NCBI GenBank assembly: GCA_947504195.1 | Contig: CANNGN010000014.1 | Location: 1-64,000, forward strand | Length of the DNA: 64,000 bases | Direction of reading: 5' to 3' | Source of the DNA: an uncultured Vibrio sp. | GTDB taxonomy: Bacteria > Pseudomonadota > Gammaproteobacteria > Enterobacterales > Vibrionaceae | Part shown: positions 27,692-37,124 of the stretch, one piece after another | How positions within the stretch are numbered: the stretch's first letter is position 1 | How the letters are laid out: each line of letters opens with the position of its first letter | Notes under the pieces: generated by a model | Seen by the model: only the letters and a program-made list of their open reading frames with translations | Database searches by the model: none | Told to the model about the DNA's origin: nothing | Made by a program: the position numbers and the translations under genes

Positions 27692-29314
27692 TTATTTCTT
27701 GGAGTGTAAGCCTTTCTTCTCTAACGCTCGGTAAATCAATGTTTGTTGAATTAACGTTACGATGTTAGATACCAACCAGTAAAGAACTAGACCAGATGGG
27801 AAGAACAAGAAAAATACCATAAACATAAGAGGCATGAACGTCATGATCTTCTGTTGCATTGGATCCGTTACAGTAGACGGGCTCATCTTTTGAATGACGA
27901 ACATACTGATACCCATTAGTATCGGTAGAATGTAGTACGGGTCTTGTGCTGATAGATCGTGAATCCAACCGAAGAATGGTGAATGGCGAAGTTCAACAGA
28001 TTCCATTAATGCCCAGTACAGCGAAATAAAGATCGGCATTTGAAGTAGAATTGGTAAACAGCCACCTAGTGGGTTCACTTTCTCGGTTTTGTAGAGCTCC
28101 ATCATTTCTTGGCTCATACGCTGACGGTCATCGCCAATACGCTCACGCATTGCTTGTAGCTTAGGCTGAAGCATACGCATTTTAGCCATAGACGTATATT
28201 GTGCTTTGGTTAGCGGGTACATGGCACCACGTACAATAAACGTCAAACAAACAATGGCTAAACCCCAGTTAATAACGAAGCCTTGAATCGTTGATAGCAT
28301 CCAATGAAGTGGTTTTGCAATAAACCACAACCAACCATAATCCACTACAAGATCGAGGTTTGGAGCAACGGCAGCCATTTCGTCTTGAAGTTTAGGACCA
28401 ACCCATAATGTTGCGTCAAACTCAGCATTTTGGCCGTTTTCGATGGTGCGGTTTGGTTCTTTAATACCAATATCGCCAACATTACCTACGATACGAGAAA
28501 ACAGCACTGAATTATTTGCGTTACGAGGAACCCACGCTGCGGCAAAGTAGTGTTGAATCATTGCAGCCCAACCTTGCCCATTTGTCAGGGTTTCATTTAG
28601 GTTGTGATCTTCCATATCGCTGAAGCTGAATTTTTTATAACGAGTATCTTCTGCAGAATAGGCGCCGCCACGATAGGTCGGCATTGCAAGGCTGCCTCCT
28701 GAATCTAATAGGTTTTGACGTAAATGAGCATAGATACCGACTTCTGCAGGACTGCCTGATTGGTTATCAATCGAGAAGTTTACATCAACAGCATAACTGT
28801 TGCGTTTTGCGATAAACGTTTTGGTGTAGGTAATCCCATTCTCTTGATAAGTTAGAGGGATTTCTATTTGATCTTGACCATCTTCCAAAGTGTAGCTCGT
28901 TTGAGCATATTGGTACGCTGGGCGACCACTACTACGATCAATACCCTGAGGACCGATAATACCGCTTTGGGCAATGAACTTATGATCAGGAGTATTTTTC
29001 AGTAGAACAAAACGTTCTTCAGAATCGAACTCGGCAGCATATTGGTTAAGGTCAGCATGAATAACATCACCACCGACTGTGTCAATAGACAGAGTCAGAA
29101 CGTCTGTTGTTATCGTAACTATTTCACCTGATGTCCCCTGAGTAGATAGAGCTTCAAATTCATCAGTGGTTGCTACAGGACTAGGTACTGAGCCATTTGT
29201 TTGTGCCTGTTCAACTACTTGAGGTGCTGGGTTCTTATAAACATTCCATTGTTGGAATAGTAAAAAAGAAACAATAGCTAAAGCAATTAACAGGAGATTA
29301 CGTTGAGAATTCAT
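27692..29314 (-). CDS. yidC: membrane protein insertase YidC
   Basis: YidC inserts and folds inner-membrane proteins, alone or with SecYEG; the ATP synthase c subunit is a known substrate. The 540 residues have an N-terminal anchor (NLLLIALAIVSFLLFQQWNVY-type helix near residues 5-24), a large periplasmic domain to about 340, and five C-terminal membrane helices with NPLGGCLPILLQMPIFISLY near 420. It lies 2 bp after yidD. Confidence 0.96.
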   Translation of the reverse strand: MNSQRNLLLIALAIVSFLLFQQWNVYKNPAPQVVEQAQTNGSVPSPVATTDEFEALSTQGTSGEIVTITTDVLTLSIDTVGGDVIHADLNQYAAEFDSEERFVLLKNTPDHKFIAQSGIIGPQGIDRSSGRPAYQYAQTSYTLEDGQDQIEIPLTYQENGITYTKTFIAKRNSYAVDVNFSIDNQSGSPAEVGIYAHLRQNLLDSGGSLAMPTYRGGAYSAEDTRYKKFSFSDMEDHNLNETLTNGQGWAAMIQHYFAAAWVPRNANNSVLFSRIVGNVGDIGIKEPNRTIENGQNAEFDATLWVGPKLQDEMAAVAPNLDLVVDYGWLWFIAKPLHWMLSTIQGFVINWGLAIVCLTFIVRGAMYPLTKAQYTSMAKMRMLQPKLQAMRERIGDDRQRMSQEMMELYKTEKVNPLGGCLPILLQMPIFISLYWALMESVELRHSPFFGWIHDLSAQDPYYILPILMGISMFVIQKMSPSTVTDPMQQKIMTFMPLMFMVFFLFFPSGLVLYWLVSNIVTLIQQTLIYRALEKKGLHSKK

Positions 29315-29316
29315 CG

Positions 29317-29574
29317 TTATTTATCTCTGTCTTGTTTTTGTTTGGGGGGAACAGGATCATACCCACCATCGTTTAATGGGTGGCATTTTAATAGACGTTT
29401 GCCAGATAACCAACCCCCTTTTATAAATCCATGTTCTTTTAATGCTTCTATTGCATAGATTGAACAGGTTGGGGTATAGCGACACCTTGGTCCGATTAGA
29501 GGGCTAATCAACCATCGATAGATGTGGATTAGTCCAATGACTATCCACGCGAAGGGCGAGACAGGCGTTGCCAT
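29317..29574 (-). CDS. yidD: membrane protein insertion efficiency factor YidD
   Basis: YidD is a small membrane-associated protein that helps YidC-dependent insertion. The 85 residues hold the family signature: YRWLISPLIGPRCRYTPTCS (about residues 19-38), then YAIEALKEHG and the CHPLNDGGYDPVP box near 64. The three conserved cysteines are present. Its start overlaps the end of rnpA, as in most bacteria. Confidence 0.94.
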   Translation of the reverse strand: MATPVSPFAWIVIGLIHIYRWLISPLIGPRCRYTPTCSIYAIEALKEHGFIKGGWLSGKRLLKCHPLNDGGYDPVPPKQKQDRDK

Positions 29575-29897
29575 AATTTATCAAATAACCTAAATATTTC
29601 CTCATTGCTTAACTCTTGAGCGCTCTTTTTAGCAATAACGACAAAATCTTTATGGGGTAATTGATGTTGTTTTAAACGAAAACTTTCTCGAGCAATACGT
29701 TTAAATCGATTACGACCGACAGCTGTCTTTATTTGTTTTTTGGGAACGGCTAACCCTAATCTGGGATAAGGAAGAGAGTTTTTACGGGCAATGATGGTGA
29801 AATGAGGCGAACCAGCACTATGAGCTTGCTGGAAAACATATCGATAATGCTCGGGAGTTAGCAGACGTAACTCCCGATGAAAAGTGTGCTTAATCAA
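29541..29897 (-). CDS. rnpA: ribonuclease P protein component
   Basis: RnpA is the protein cofactor of the RNase P ribozyme that matures tRNA 5' ends. The 118 residues show the RNR motif (AVGRNRFKRIARESFR, about residues 59-74) and FTIIARKN. The first in-frame codon is TTG at 29897, 12 bp after rpmH; no clear ribosome site is seen, so coupling to rpmH is likely. It overlaps yidD by 34 bp. Confidence 0.93.
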   Translation of the reverse strand: MIKHTFHRELRLLTPEHYRYVFQQAHSAGSPHFTIIARKNSLPYPRLGLAVPKKQIKTAVGRNRFKRIARESFRLKQHQLPHKDFVVIAKKSAQELSNEEIFRLFDKLWQRLSRPSRG

Positions 29898-29909
29898 AAT
29901 AAGTATTTA

Positions 29910-30044
29910 TTATTTTGATAGACGAGCACGACCTTTAGCACGACGTGTATTAATAAGCTTACGACCGTTTTTAGTTGCCATACGAGCACGGAAACCGTGA
30001 GTACGTTTGCGCTTTAGAACGGAAGGTTGAAAAGTGCGTTTCAT
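29910..30044 (-). CDS. rpmH: 50S ribosomal protein L34
   Basis: This 44-residue, very basic protein reads MKRTFQPSVLKRKRTHGF and ends RRAKGRARLSK, the invariant bacterial L34 sequence. It is a structural protein of the large ribosomal subunit. It heads the rpmH-rnpA-yidD-yidC operon and has a strong promoter about 115 bp upstream. It lies divergent to dnaA, as in nearly all bacteria. Confidence 0.97.
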   Translation of the reverse strand: MKRTFQPSVLKRKRTHGFRARMATKNGRKLINTRRAKGRARLSK

Positions 30045-30136
30045 TGTTTATACCTTACTGATCAGTAGTTTTTAGGCTTGTTAAACCCGGCGTGGGTCTA
30101 GCATCTATTATCAATTTAAGAGAACAGACATTCCGA

Positions 30137-30155
30137 CGCCTCTCAACAAAGAGGC
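30137..30155 (-). promoter_or_regulatory. hairpin in the rpmH leader
   Basis: GCCTCT and AGAGGC form a perfect 6-bp stem around a 7-base centre, just downstream of the rpmH -10 box. It would lie at or near the 5' end of the mRNA, where it could protect the transcript. The function is inferred. Confidence 0.4.
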
Positions 30156-30158
30156 GGA

Positions 30159-30187
30159 ATTGTAATCACAGACACTTTAGGTGTCAA
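30159..30187 (-). promoter_or_regulatory. promoter of the rpmH operon
   Basis: On the minus strand there is a perfect -35 TTGACA (30182-30187), an optimal 17-bp spacer and -10 TACAAT (30159-30164). A GC-rich discriminator (TCCGCCTC) follows, as in growth-rate-controlled promoters for translation genes. Confidence 0.85.
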
Positions 30188-30333
30188 TGATTCGCTGGCT
30201 TCAGAGGTGAATCTTTTAAAATAAATTCTCAACTGTTGCCAAATTAGTGGCAGGATTATACTCATGGCGAGCAAAATCACAAGGATCTATCGTGCGATCA
30301 TCTGTGTTACGGAAGATAAATATGTTGATCAAA

Positions 30334-30702
30334 TGTGGATAATGATTGATAAATCGGTGAATAAGATGAGTTGATCATTTTTTCTTTTTCTTTAACGTAT
30401 TGAAACTATATATAGTTAGGCTCAATATCCTTGTAGATAAAAAATAAATGATAAAATGTGCATAACTTTGAATAAATATGAAAAAAATTAGAAAATTATC
30501 ATTTGATACTTGATCTATTGAGGCAGTCAGGTGCAAACTGGCTTGGGGATAACTAGAGAAAGATCGTCGTTTTGTGGATCGTTTTGTGGGTAACCTTTGT
30601 TCAAATTGTGTAGATCGAGGCTATTTGGCATTAAAAGTGTGAATAACTTTGATCTTTCTTTTAGGATCATGCAACTAACGCTGGCGATCTAAGTTATCAA
30701 CA
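30334..30702. promoter_or_regulatory. DnaA-box cluster in the rpmH-dnaA intergenic region
   Basis: The roughly 700-bp gap between rpmH and dnaA holds TGTGGATAA (30334-30342), TGTGCATAA (30457-30465), TGTGAATAA (30638-30646), TTATCAACA (30694-30702) and a weaker TGTGGGTAA (30585-30593). These match the DnaA box to zero to two mismatches. They fit DnaA autoregulation of dnaA. oriC proper is 14 kb away, so this is not the main origin. The rest of the gap is AT-rich with several GATC sites and no gene. Confidence 0.7.
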
Positions 30703-30753
30703 GGTAAAATTGCCGGTCTTTAAACGTGTTCATTTATGATGAGTGAGGGCAAC

Positions 30754-32160
30754 GTGTCATCTTCGCTGTGGTTGCAGTGCTTGCAACAATTCCAAGAAGA
30801 GCTGTCAGCTATCGAGTTTAGTACTTGGGTTCGACCATTACAGGCTGAACTAAATGACGATACTCTCACTTTATATGCGCCGAACCGTTTTGTTCTCGAT
30901 TGGGTACGAGATAAATATCTACACCGCATAAATAGCTTATTAAAAGAATTTAGCGGGAATGATGTTCCAAGCTTACATTTTGAAGTTGGTCGTCTTTCTA
31001 CTTCTCCATCTTCTGTTACCACTCGTACTCGCACTAAAGCCGATGTTGCGGCTGAATCGTCGGCGCCTGCTCAACTTCAGGCAAAGAAACCCGTGCATAA
31101 AACATGGGGCGACGAAAGTGCCCCTGTTGAAATGAATTACCGCTCCAACGTTAATCAAAAACATAAATTTAATAACTTTGTTGAAGGTAAATCGAACCAA
31201 CTAGGTTTAGCAGCCGCAAAACAAGTTTCAGATAATCCTGGCGCAGCCTATAACCCTCTATTTTTATACGGGGGAACAGGTTTAGGTAAAACTCACCTGC
31301 TTCACGCTGTTGGTAATGCCATTGTCGATAATAACCCCAACGCAAAAGTGATATACATGCACTCAGAGCGTTTTGTACAAGATATGGTAAAAGCGTTGCA
31401 AAACAATGCAATTGAAGAGTTTAAACGTTACTACCGTAGTGTTGATGCATTGTTGATCGATGATATTCAATTTTTTGCCAATAAAGAGCGCTCTCAAGAA
31501 GAGTTCTTTCATACCTTCAACGCTCTCCTTGAAGGTAATCAACAGATCATTTTAACTTCCGACCGATATCCTAAAGAGATAAATGGTGTTGAAGATCGCT
31601 TAAAATCTCGCTTTGGTTGGGGGTTAACGGTTGCTATCGAGCCGCCAGAACTAGAAACTCGCGTTGCGATTTTAATGAAAAAAGCAGAAGACCATAAAAT
31701 CCATCTAGCTGATGAAGTGGCGTTTTTTATTGCGAAGCGTTTGCGTTCAAATGTTCGTGAATTGGAAGGAGCTCTTAATCGAGTGATCGCGAATGCCAAT
31801 TTTACTGGCCGCCCAATTACGATTGATTTTGTTAGAGAAGCACTACGCGATTTATTAGCTCTACAAGAAAAATTAGTCACGATTGATAATATTCAAAAAA
31901 CAGTCGCCGAATATTACAAGATTAAAGTCGCAGACTTACTTTCGAAGCGCCGTTCTCGCTCAGTGGCGCGTCCTCGTCAATTAGCAATGGCATTAGCTAA
32001 AGAACTCACTAATCATAGCTTGCCAGAAATCGGTGATGCCTTTGGTGGCCGTGATCATACAACGGTACTCCACGCTTGCCGAAAAATTGCTCAACTTCGT
32101 GAAGAAAGTCATGATATCAAAGAAGATTATTCGAACTTGGTTCGAACCTTATCATCTTAA
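30754..32160 (+). CDS. dnaA: chromosomal replication initiator protein DnaA
   Basis: DnaA binds DnaA boxes, opens oriC and loads DnaB. I start it at GTG 30754 (468 residues, MSSSLWLQCLQQF) because GAGGG lies five bases upstream and this matches Vibrio DnaA; an in-frame ATG at 30736 adds six residues. Domain III has Walker A GGTGLGKTHLL near residue 172 and Walker B LLIDDIQFF near 233. Domain IV has the DnaA signature GGRDHTTVLHACRKI near 434. It leads dnaA-dnaN-recF-gyrB. Confidence 0.97.
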   Translation: MSSSLWLQCLQQFQEELSAIEFSTWVRPLQAELNDDTLTLYAPNRFVLDWVRDKYLHRINSLLKEFSGNDVPSLHFEVGRLSTSPSSVTTRTRTKADVAAESSAPAQLQAKKPVHKTWGDESAPVEMNYRSNVNQKHKFNNFVEGKSNQLGLAAAKQVSDNPGAAYNPLFLYGGTGLGKTHLLHAVGNAIVDNNPNAKVIYMHSERFVQDMVKALQNNAIEEFKRYYRSVDALLIDDIQFFANKERSQEEFFHTFNALLEGNQQIILTSDRYPKEINGVEDRLKSRFGWGLTVAIEPPELETRVAILMKKAEDHKIHLADEVAFFIAKRLRSNVRELEGALNRVIANANFTGRPITIDFVREALRDLLALQEKLVTIDNIQKTVAEYYKIKVADLLSKRRSRSVARPRQLAMALAKELTNHSLPEIGDAFGGRDHTTVLHACRKIAQLREESHDIKEDYSNLVRTLSS

Positions 32161-32217
32161 TCCGTTGTCTCTTATTTAATACGATATAGTTTAGATCTCG
32201 AACCAGAAGAGTAGATT

Positions 32218-33318
32218 ATGAAGTTTACCATTGAACGTAATCATTTGATGAAATCCTTACAACAAGTATCCGGTACGGTTGGGGGAAGAGCGACATTACC
32301 TATTTTGGGTAATTTGTTGTTGAAGGTCGAAGGAGCGGAGCTTTCAATTACCGCAACAGATCTTGAAGTTGAATTAGTTGGTAGCGTTACTCTTGAAGGT
32401 GAATGTGAACCTGGTGCCGTTACAGTACCAGCACGGAAGTTTCTCGATATTTGTCGGGGGTTGCCTGATGACGCCATTATTCGATTTATTTTAGAAGGCG
32501 ATCGTGTTCAGCTTCGCTCTGGACGTAGTCGTTTTACACTGGCGACGCTGCCAGCACATGATTTTCCTAATATTGAAGATTGGCAAAGTGAGTTAACGTT
32601 GACTCTGACCCAATCCGAGCTACGTGGTTTGATTGAAAAAACACAATTTTCAATGGCTAACCAAGATGTTCGCTATTACTTAAACGGTATGCTATTCGAT
32701 ATTGAAGAATCAACAATTCGTTCCGTTGCTACCGATGGCCATCGTATGGCCGTTGCACAAACCCAATTATCTGAAACCTATGCTCAGACGCAAATAATTA
32801 TCCCTCGTAAAGGTATTTTAGAGCTGGTGAAGTTGCTCGATGCTCCGGAGCAACCAGTGGAGTTACAGATTGGTTCTTCAAATGTTCGAGTTCAAGTTAA
32901 TCAGTTTATTTTTACGTCAAAACTGATTGATGGTCGATTTCCTGATTATCGTCGAGTATTGCCGCAAAATACTAATAAAACTCTTATTTCTGAGTGCGAT
33001 ATATTGCGTCAATCATTTTCACGGGCCGCTATTTTATCGAACGAGAAATTTCGTGGCGTGAGATTGAATATTGCTGATGGTGAAATGCGAATAACTGCAA
33101 ATAACCCTGAACAAGAAGAGGCGGAAGAAATCTTGGATGTGAGTTATGAAGGCGATGAAATCGAAATAGGTTTCAATGTTAGCTATGTCTTAGATGTACT
33201 TAACACTCTTCGTTGTGAGCAAATTCGACTTTCAATGCTGGATGGAAATGCCAGTGCCTTGATTGAAGATGTGGCCGATGAAAGTGCGATGTATGTGGTG
33301 ATGCCGATTAGGCTATAA
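32218..33318 (+). CDS. dnaN: DNA polymerase III beta subunit (sliding clamp)
   Basis: DnaN is the ring-shaped processivity clamp of DNA polymerase III. The 366 residues match the family and show three clamp domains. Recognisable blocks are LPILGNLLLKVEG near residue 26, ATDGHRMAVAQT near 173 and the C-terminal YVVMPIRL. It starts 57 bp after dnaA and is followed within 5 bp by recF. Confidence 0.97.
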   Translation: MKFTIERNHLMKSLQQVSGTVGGRATLPILGNLLLKVEGAELSITATDLEVELVGSVTLEGECEPGAVTVPARKFLDICRGLPDDAIIRFILEGDRVQLRSGRSRFTLATLPAHDFPNIEDWQSELTLTLTQSELRGLIEKTQFSMANQDVRYYLNGMLFDIEESTIRSVATDGHRMAVAQTQLSETYAQTQIIIPRKGILELVKLLDAPEQPVELQIGSSNVRVQVNQFIFTSKLIDGRFPDYRRVLPQNTNKTLISECDILRQSFSRAAILSNEKFRGVRLNIADGEMRITANNPEQEEAEEILDVSYEGDEIEIGFNVSYVLDVLNTLRCEQIRLSMLDGNASALIEDVADESAMYVVMPIRL

Positions 33319-33323
33319 CTTTC

Positions 33324-34403
33324 ATGCCCCTAACTCGGTTAGCGATACAACAATTTAGAAATATTAAAGCCTGTGATATCGAATTATCATCAGGCTTTAA
33401 CTTTCTTATTGGGCCCAATGGCAGCGGTAAAACAAGCTTGTTGGAAGCGATTTACTTTTTGGGGCATGGTCGTTCATTTAAAAGTGCATTAACTGGACGT
33501 GTTATTCAAAATGAGAGTTCTGAACTGTTTGTTCATGGGCGATTCTTGAATTCAGACCAATTTGAGATACCAATCGGCATCAATAAACAGCGAGATGGCT
33601 CTTCAGAGGTTAAAATAGGCGGTCAATCTGGCCAAAAAATTGCTCAATTAGCCGATGTACTTCCGTTGCAACTGATTCACCCTGAAGGGTTTGAGTTACT
33701 TACTGATGGCCCGAAGCAGCGACGAGCATTTGTCGATTGGGGTGTTTTTCACACTCAGGCTGGATTTTATGATACTTGGTCTCGATTTCGTCGCTTAGGT
33801 AAGCAGCGCAATGCATTATTAAAAAATGCAACAAGTTATCGAGAACTCAAATCATGGGATATTGAACTTGCCCGGCTTGCTGAGTTGCTGGATGAATGGC
33901 GTAAAGATTATGTTGAACAAATATCTCGTGTAGCACATGACATATGCCGCACATTTTTACCTGAATTTGATATCCATTTAACGTATTATAGAGGTTGGGA
34001 AAAAGGTAAAATTTATCAACAGCTTCTTGAAGATAACTTTGAACGCGATCGAGCGTTAGGTTACACCTTTAGTGGCCCTAATAAGGCCGATGTAAGAATT
34101 AAAGTGAACGGCACTCCGGTGGAGGATGTGTTATCACGAGGTCAGTTGAAGTTAATGGTTTGTGCACTTCGAGTCGCACAAGGAGAACATTTAACTTCTC
34201 TGACGGGAAAGCAATGTATTTATCTTATCGATGATTTTGCTTCCGAATTAGATAGCGAACGTCGCAAACGTCTAGCGGATTGTTTAAAAGCGACCAAAGC
34301 ACAAGTTTTTGTAAGCTCTATTACTGAAGGCCAAGTCAGCGACATGATTGAATCAGATAGCAGACTGTTCCATGTGGAAAATGGCCAAATAGAGCACGGA
34401 TAA
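33324..34403 (+). CDS. recF: DNA replication and repair protein RecF
   Basis: RecF is an SMC-like ATPase that helps load RecA at gaps and restart forks. The 359 residues show Walker A IGPNGSGKTSLLEAI near residue 30, the ABC signature region LSRGQLKLMVCALRVAQGE near 270, and Walker B YLIDDFASELD near 302. It lies between dnaN and gyrB in the classic order. Confidence 0.96.
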   Translation: MPLTRLAIQQFRNIKACDIELSSGFNFLIGPNGSGKTSLLEAIYFLGHGRSFKSALTGRVIQNESSELFVHGRFLNSDQFEIPIGINKQRDGSSEVKIGGQSGQKIAQLADVLPLQLIHPEGFELLTDGPKQRRAFVDWGVFHTQAGFYDTWSRFRRLGKQRNALLKNATSYRELKSWDIELARLAELLDEWRKDYVEQISRVAHDICRTFLPEFDIHLTYYRGWEKGKIYQQLLEDNFERDRALGYTFSGPNKADVRIKVNGTPVEDVLSRGQLKLMVCALRVAQGEHLTSLTGKQCIYLIDDFASELDSERRKRLADCLKATKAQVFVSSITEGQVSDMIESDSRLFHVENGQIEHG

Positions 34404-34420
34404 AGTTGAGAGAGTAACTC

Positions 34421-36841
34421 ATGTCGAATAATTACGATTCATCGAGTATTAAAGTATTAAAAGGTCTCGACGCCGTTCGTAAGCGTCCTGGAATGTATAT
34501 CGGTGATACGGACGATGGTACTGGCTTACACCATATGGTTTTTGAGGTGGTGGATAACTCAATTGATGAAGCGTTGGCAGGCCACTGTTCTGATATTATC
34601 GTGAAGATTCACGAAGATAACTCTGTTTCGGTTCGAGATGATGGTCGTGGTATTCCAACCGAATTACACGAAGGTGAAAATGTATCGGCTGCTGAAGTTA
34701 TTATGACAGTACTTCACGCAGGCGGTAAGTTTGATGATAACTCTTACAAAGTATCTGGCGGCTTGCACGGCGTTGGTGTCTCGGTTGTAAATGCATTGTC
34801 TGAGAAAGTCGTATTAACGATTAAACGTAATGGTCACATTCATAGCCAAACCTATCGCCATGGTGTTCCAGACGAGCCATTAGCCGTGATTGGCGACACA
34901 GAAGAGACGGGTACTGAAATTCGTTTCTGGCCAAGTGCTGAAACGTTCTCGCAAATAGAATTTCATTACGAAATTCTGGCCAAGAAATTACGTGAATTAT
35001 CATTCTTGAACTCAGGTGTATCCATTAAGCTTTCTGATGCTCGCGAAGAAGATAAATCAGATCACTTTTGCTATGAAGGCGGTATCCAGTCTTTCATCGA
35101 ATACTTAAACAGAAATAAATCTCCGGTTCATCAGAAGATATTCCATTTTACGGTTGATGGCGAAGATGACATAAGTGTTGAAGTGGCGATGCAGTGGAAC
35201 GATGGCTTCCAAGAAAACATCTACTGTTTCACCAATAATATCCCTCAACGCGATGGTGGTTCTCACTTAACAGGTTTCCGTGGTGGTTTGACGCGTACGT
35301 TAAATGCTTACATGGAAAAAGAGCTTGCTAAACTTAAAAGCGGTAAAAATAAGACTTCTACAGAAGGTGGTGATTCTCGTGAAGGATTAACAGCGGTTAT
35401 TTCTGTTAAAGTGCCCGATCCTAAGTTTTCATCACAAACGAAAGACCGTTTAGTTTCTTCAGAAGTTCGTCCAATAGTAGAAAGTGCAATGAGTGAAAAC
35501 TTGCAGAACTTCTTATTGGAGAACCCATCTGAAGCTAAAATCATAACGTCTAAAATTATTGATGCAGCACGTGCGCGAGAAGCAGCACGCAAAGCACGTG
35601 ATATGACTCGCCGTAAAGGTGCGCTAGATTTAGCGGGCTTACCGGGGAAATTGGCAGATTGCCAAGAAAAAGATCCTGCTCTTTCTGAATTATATATTGT
35701 GGAAGGAGACTCTGCTGGCGGATCTGCCAAGCAGGGGCGTAACCGTAAAAACCAAGCTATTTTGCCACTTAAGGGTAAAATTCTAAACGTTGAAAAAGCA
35801 CGTTTTGATAAAATGCTGTCTTCTCAAGAGGTTGCAACCCTAATTACCGCATTAGGCTGTGGTATTGGTCGTGATGAATACAACCCAGAGAAGCTTCGCT
35901 ATCATAACATTATTATTATGACGGATGCGGACGTCGATGGTTCTCACATCCGAACGCTATTGTTGACTTTCTTCTATCGTCAAATGCCAGAGCTTATCGA
36001 GCGCGGTTATATTTATATTGCTCAACCACCACTTTATAAAGTGAAAAAAGGTAAGCAAGAGCAGTATATTAAAGATGAAGATGCAATGGATATCTATCAA
36101 GTATCGTTGGCTCTCGATAATGCTGCTTTGCACGTTAACCCAGAAGCACCAGCATTATCTGGGGCGGCTTTGGAAGGTTTGGTTAATCGTTATAATGAAT
36201 CGATAAAACTGATCCAACGTATGAGCCGTCGTTATCCATACGCTTTAATTCATGAGTTTATTTACATTTCTCGCCTACAGGATTGTACTGACGAGTCTCA
36301 AGTAGACGCTTGGACTAAACGCCTCGTTGAGCAGCTAAATGCAAAAGAAGTGGGTGCGAGCCAATACTTTTATTCAGTTGACTTCAATGAAGAACAGAAT
36401 GTCTACACACCTAGAATAAAAGTGCGTACTCATGGTGTGTCTTACGAGTACCCATTGAGTATCGATTTATTGAACTCAAAAGAGTACGACAAACTGGCAA
36501 ACTTATCAGAAGAGCTCGATGGCTTGATCGAAGAGGGAGCATACGTTAAACGTGGAGAGCGCTCTCAACCAGTGACTAATTTTGTAGATGCTTTAGCATG
36601 GTTAGTGAACGAAAGTCGCCGTGGTTTGAGCATTCAGCGCTACAAAGGTTTGGGAGAGATGAACCCTGACCAATTGTGGGAAACCACTATGGATCCAGAC
36701 TCACGCCGTATGATGCAGGTAACCATTGAAGATGCTGTTGGTGCAGATGAATTGTTTACTACACTAATGGGTGATCAAGTTGAACCGCGTCGAGCATTTA
36801 TCGAAGAAAATGCATTAAAAGTGGCGAACCTCGACGTATAA
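34421..36841 (+). CDS. gyrB: DNA gyrase subunit B
   Basis: GyrB is the ATPase subunit of gyrase, which adds negative supercoils. The 806 residues include the GHKL ATPase site (VFEVVDNSIDEALAG near residue 40, DDGRGIPTE near 73, GGLHGVGVSVVNAL near 114). The TOPRIM region has EGDSAGGSAKQGR near 424 and DADVDGSHIRTLLL near 498, with the QRYKGLGEMNPDQLW block near 740. It is full length, including the extra C-terminal insertion of gammaproteobacterial GyrB. Confidence 0.97.
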   Translation: MSNNYDSSSIKVLKGLDAVRKRPGMYIGDTDDGTGLHHMVFEVVDNSIDEALAGHCSDIIVKIHEDNSVSVRDDGRGIPTELHEGENVSAAEVIMTVLHAGGKFDDNSYKVSGGLHGVGVSVVNALSEKVVLTIKRNGHIHSQTYRHGVPDEPLAVIGDTEETGTEIRFWPSAETFSQIEFHYEILAKKLRELSFLNSGVSIKLSDAREEDKSDHFCYEGGIQSFIEYLNRNKSPVHQKIFHFTVDGEDDISVEVAMQWNDGFQENIYCFTNNIPQRDGGSHLTGFRGGLTRTLNAYMEKELAKLKSGKNKTSTEGGDSREGLTAVISVKVPDPKFSSQTKDRLVSSEVRPIVESAMSENLQNFLLENPSEAKIITSKIIDAARAREAARKARDMTRRKGALDLAGLPGKLADCQEKDPALSELYIVEGDSAGGSAKQGRNRKNQAILPLKGKILNVEKARFDKMLSSQEVATLITALGCGIGRDEYNPEKLRYHNIIIMTDADVDGSHIRTLLLTFFYRQMPELIERGYIYIAQPPLYKVKKGKQEQYIKDEDAMDIYQVSLALDNAALHVNPEAPALSGAALEGLVNRYNESIKLIQRMSRRYPYALIHEFIYISRLQDCTDESQVDAWTKRLVEQLNAKEVGASQYFYSVDFNEEQNVYTPRIKVRTHGVSYEYPLSIDLLNSKEYDKLANLSEELDGLIEEGAYVKRGERSQPVTNFVDALAWLVNESRRGLSIQRYKGLGEMNPDQLWETTMDPDSRRMMQVTIEDAVGADELFTTLMGDQVEPRRAFIEENALKVANLDV

Positions 36842-36870
36842 ACCTATCTGGTTTCGCTAATCGTCTATCA

Positions 36871-36903
36871 ATGCCATCTCATCGAGGTGGCATTTTTTTT
36901 AAC
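36871..36903 (+). terminator. rho-independent terminator of gyrB
   Basis: ATGCCATCTC and GAGGTGGCAT form a 10-bp stem with one G-T pair around a 3-base loop (36871-36893), followed by a run of eight or more T. It lies 30 bp past the gyrB stop. Confidence 0.9.
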
Positions 36904-36919
36904 TTTTTTTGGTTGAAAC

Positions 36920-36948
36920 CTTGAAAGCCCATTTTGTGACCTTATATA
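36920..36948 (+). promoter_or_regulatory. predicted sigma-32 heat-shock promoter of the hsp20 gene
   Basis: CTTGAAA (36920-36926) matches the -35 of RpoH promoters, and CCTTATATA (36940-36948) is a partial match to the -10 at 13-bp spacing. It lies about 175 bp upstream of the small heat-shock gene, leaving a long leader. The -35 is convincing and the -10 is weak. Confidence 0.55.
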
Positions 36949-37077
36949 TGTAAGTAAGAAAGATGCCGATTGGATCTTTCATGAATGTGGTCATTCTTGC
37001 TCGTAAGAGGAGATAACTGGCTGCTAAATGTAACGAAGCTGTTTTTCTTGTTCGAAGAAAGAAGGGAAAAACGACCT

Positions 37078-37120
37078 CTTAGCTTATTGGCTAAGACTAT
37101 TGCTTAAATATTGAGGATAG
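37078..37120 (+). promoter_or_regulatory. ROSE-like RNA thermometer in the hsp20 leader
   Basis: Just before the start codon the leader has a perfect hairpin CTTAGC/GCTAAG (37078-37095). A TTGCT at 37100-37104 can pair with AGGA of the ribosome site (37114-37117). The UYGCU-to-AGGA pairing is the hallmark of ROSE thermometers upstream of ibpA-type genes, which melt at high temperature. This is inferred from local sequence, without a folding calculation. Confidence 0.55.
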
Positions 37121-37124
37121 TACT

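Noticed and set aside
30334..30702. The dnaA upstream region as the main oriC
   Set aside because: The mnmG-mioC gap has the GATC density, tandem repeats and the Vibrio/E. coli position of oriC, so the dnaA region is read as regulatory.
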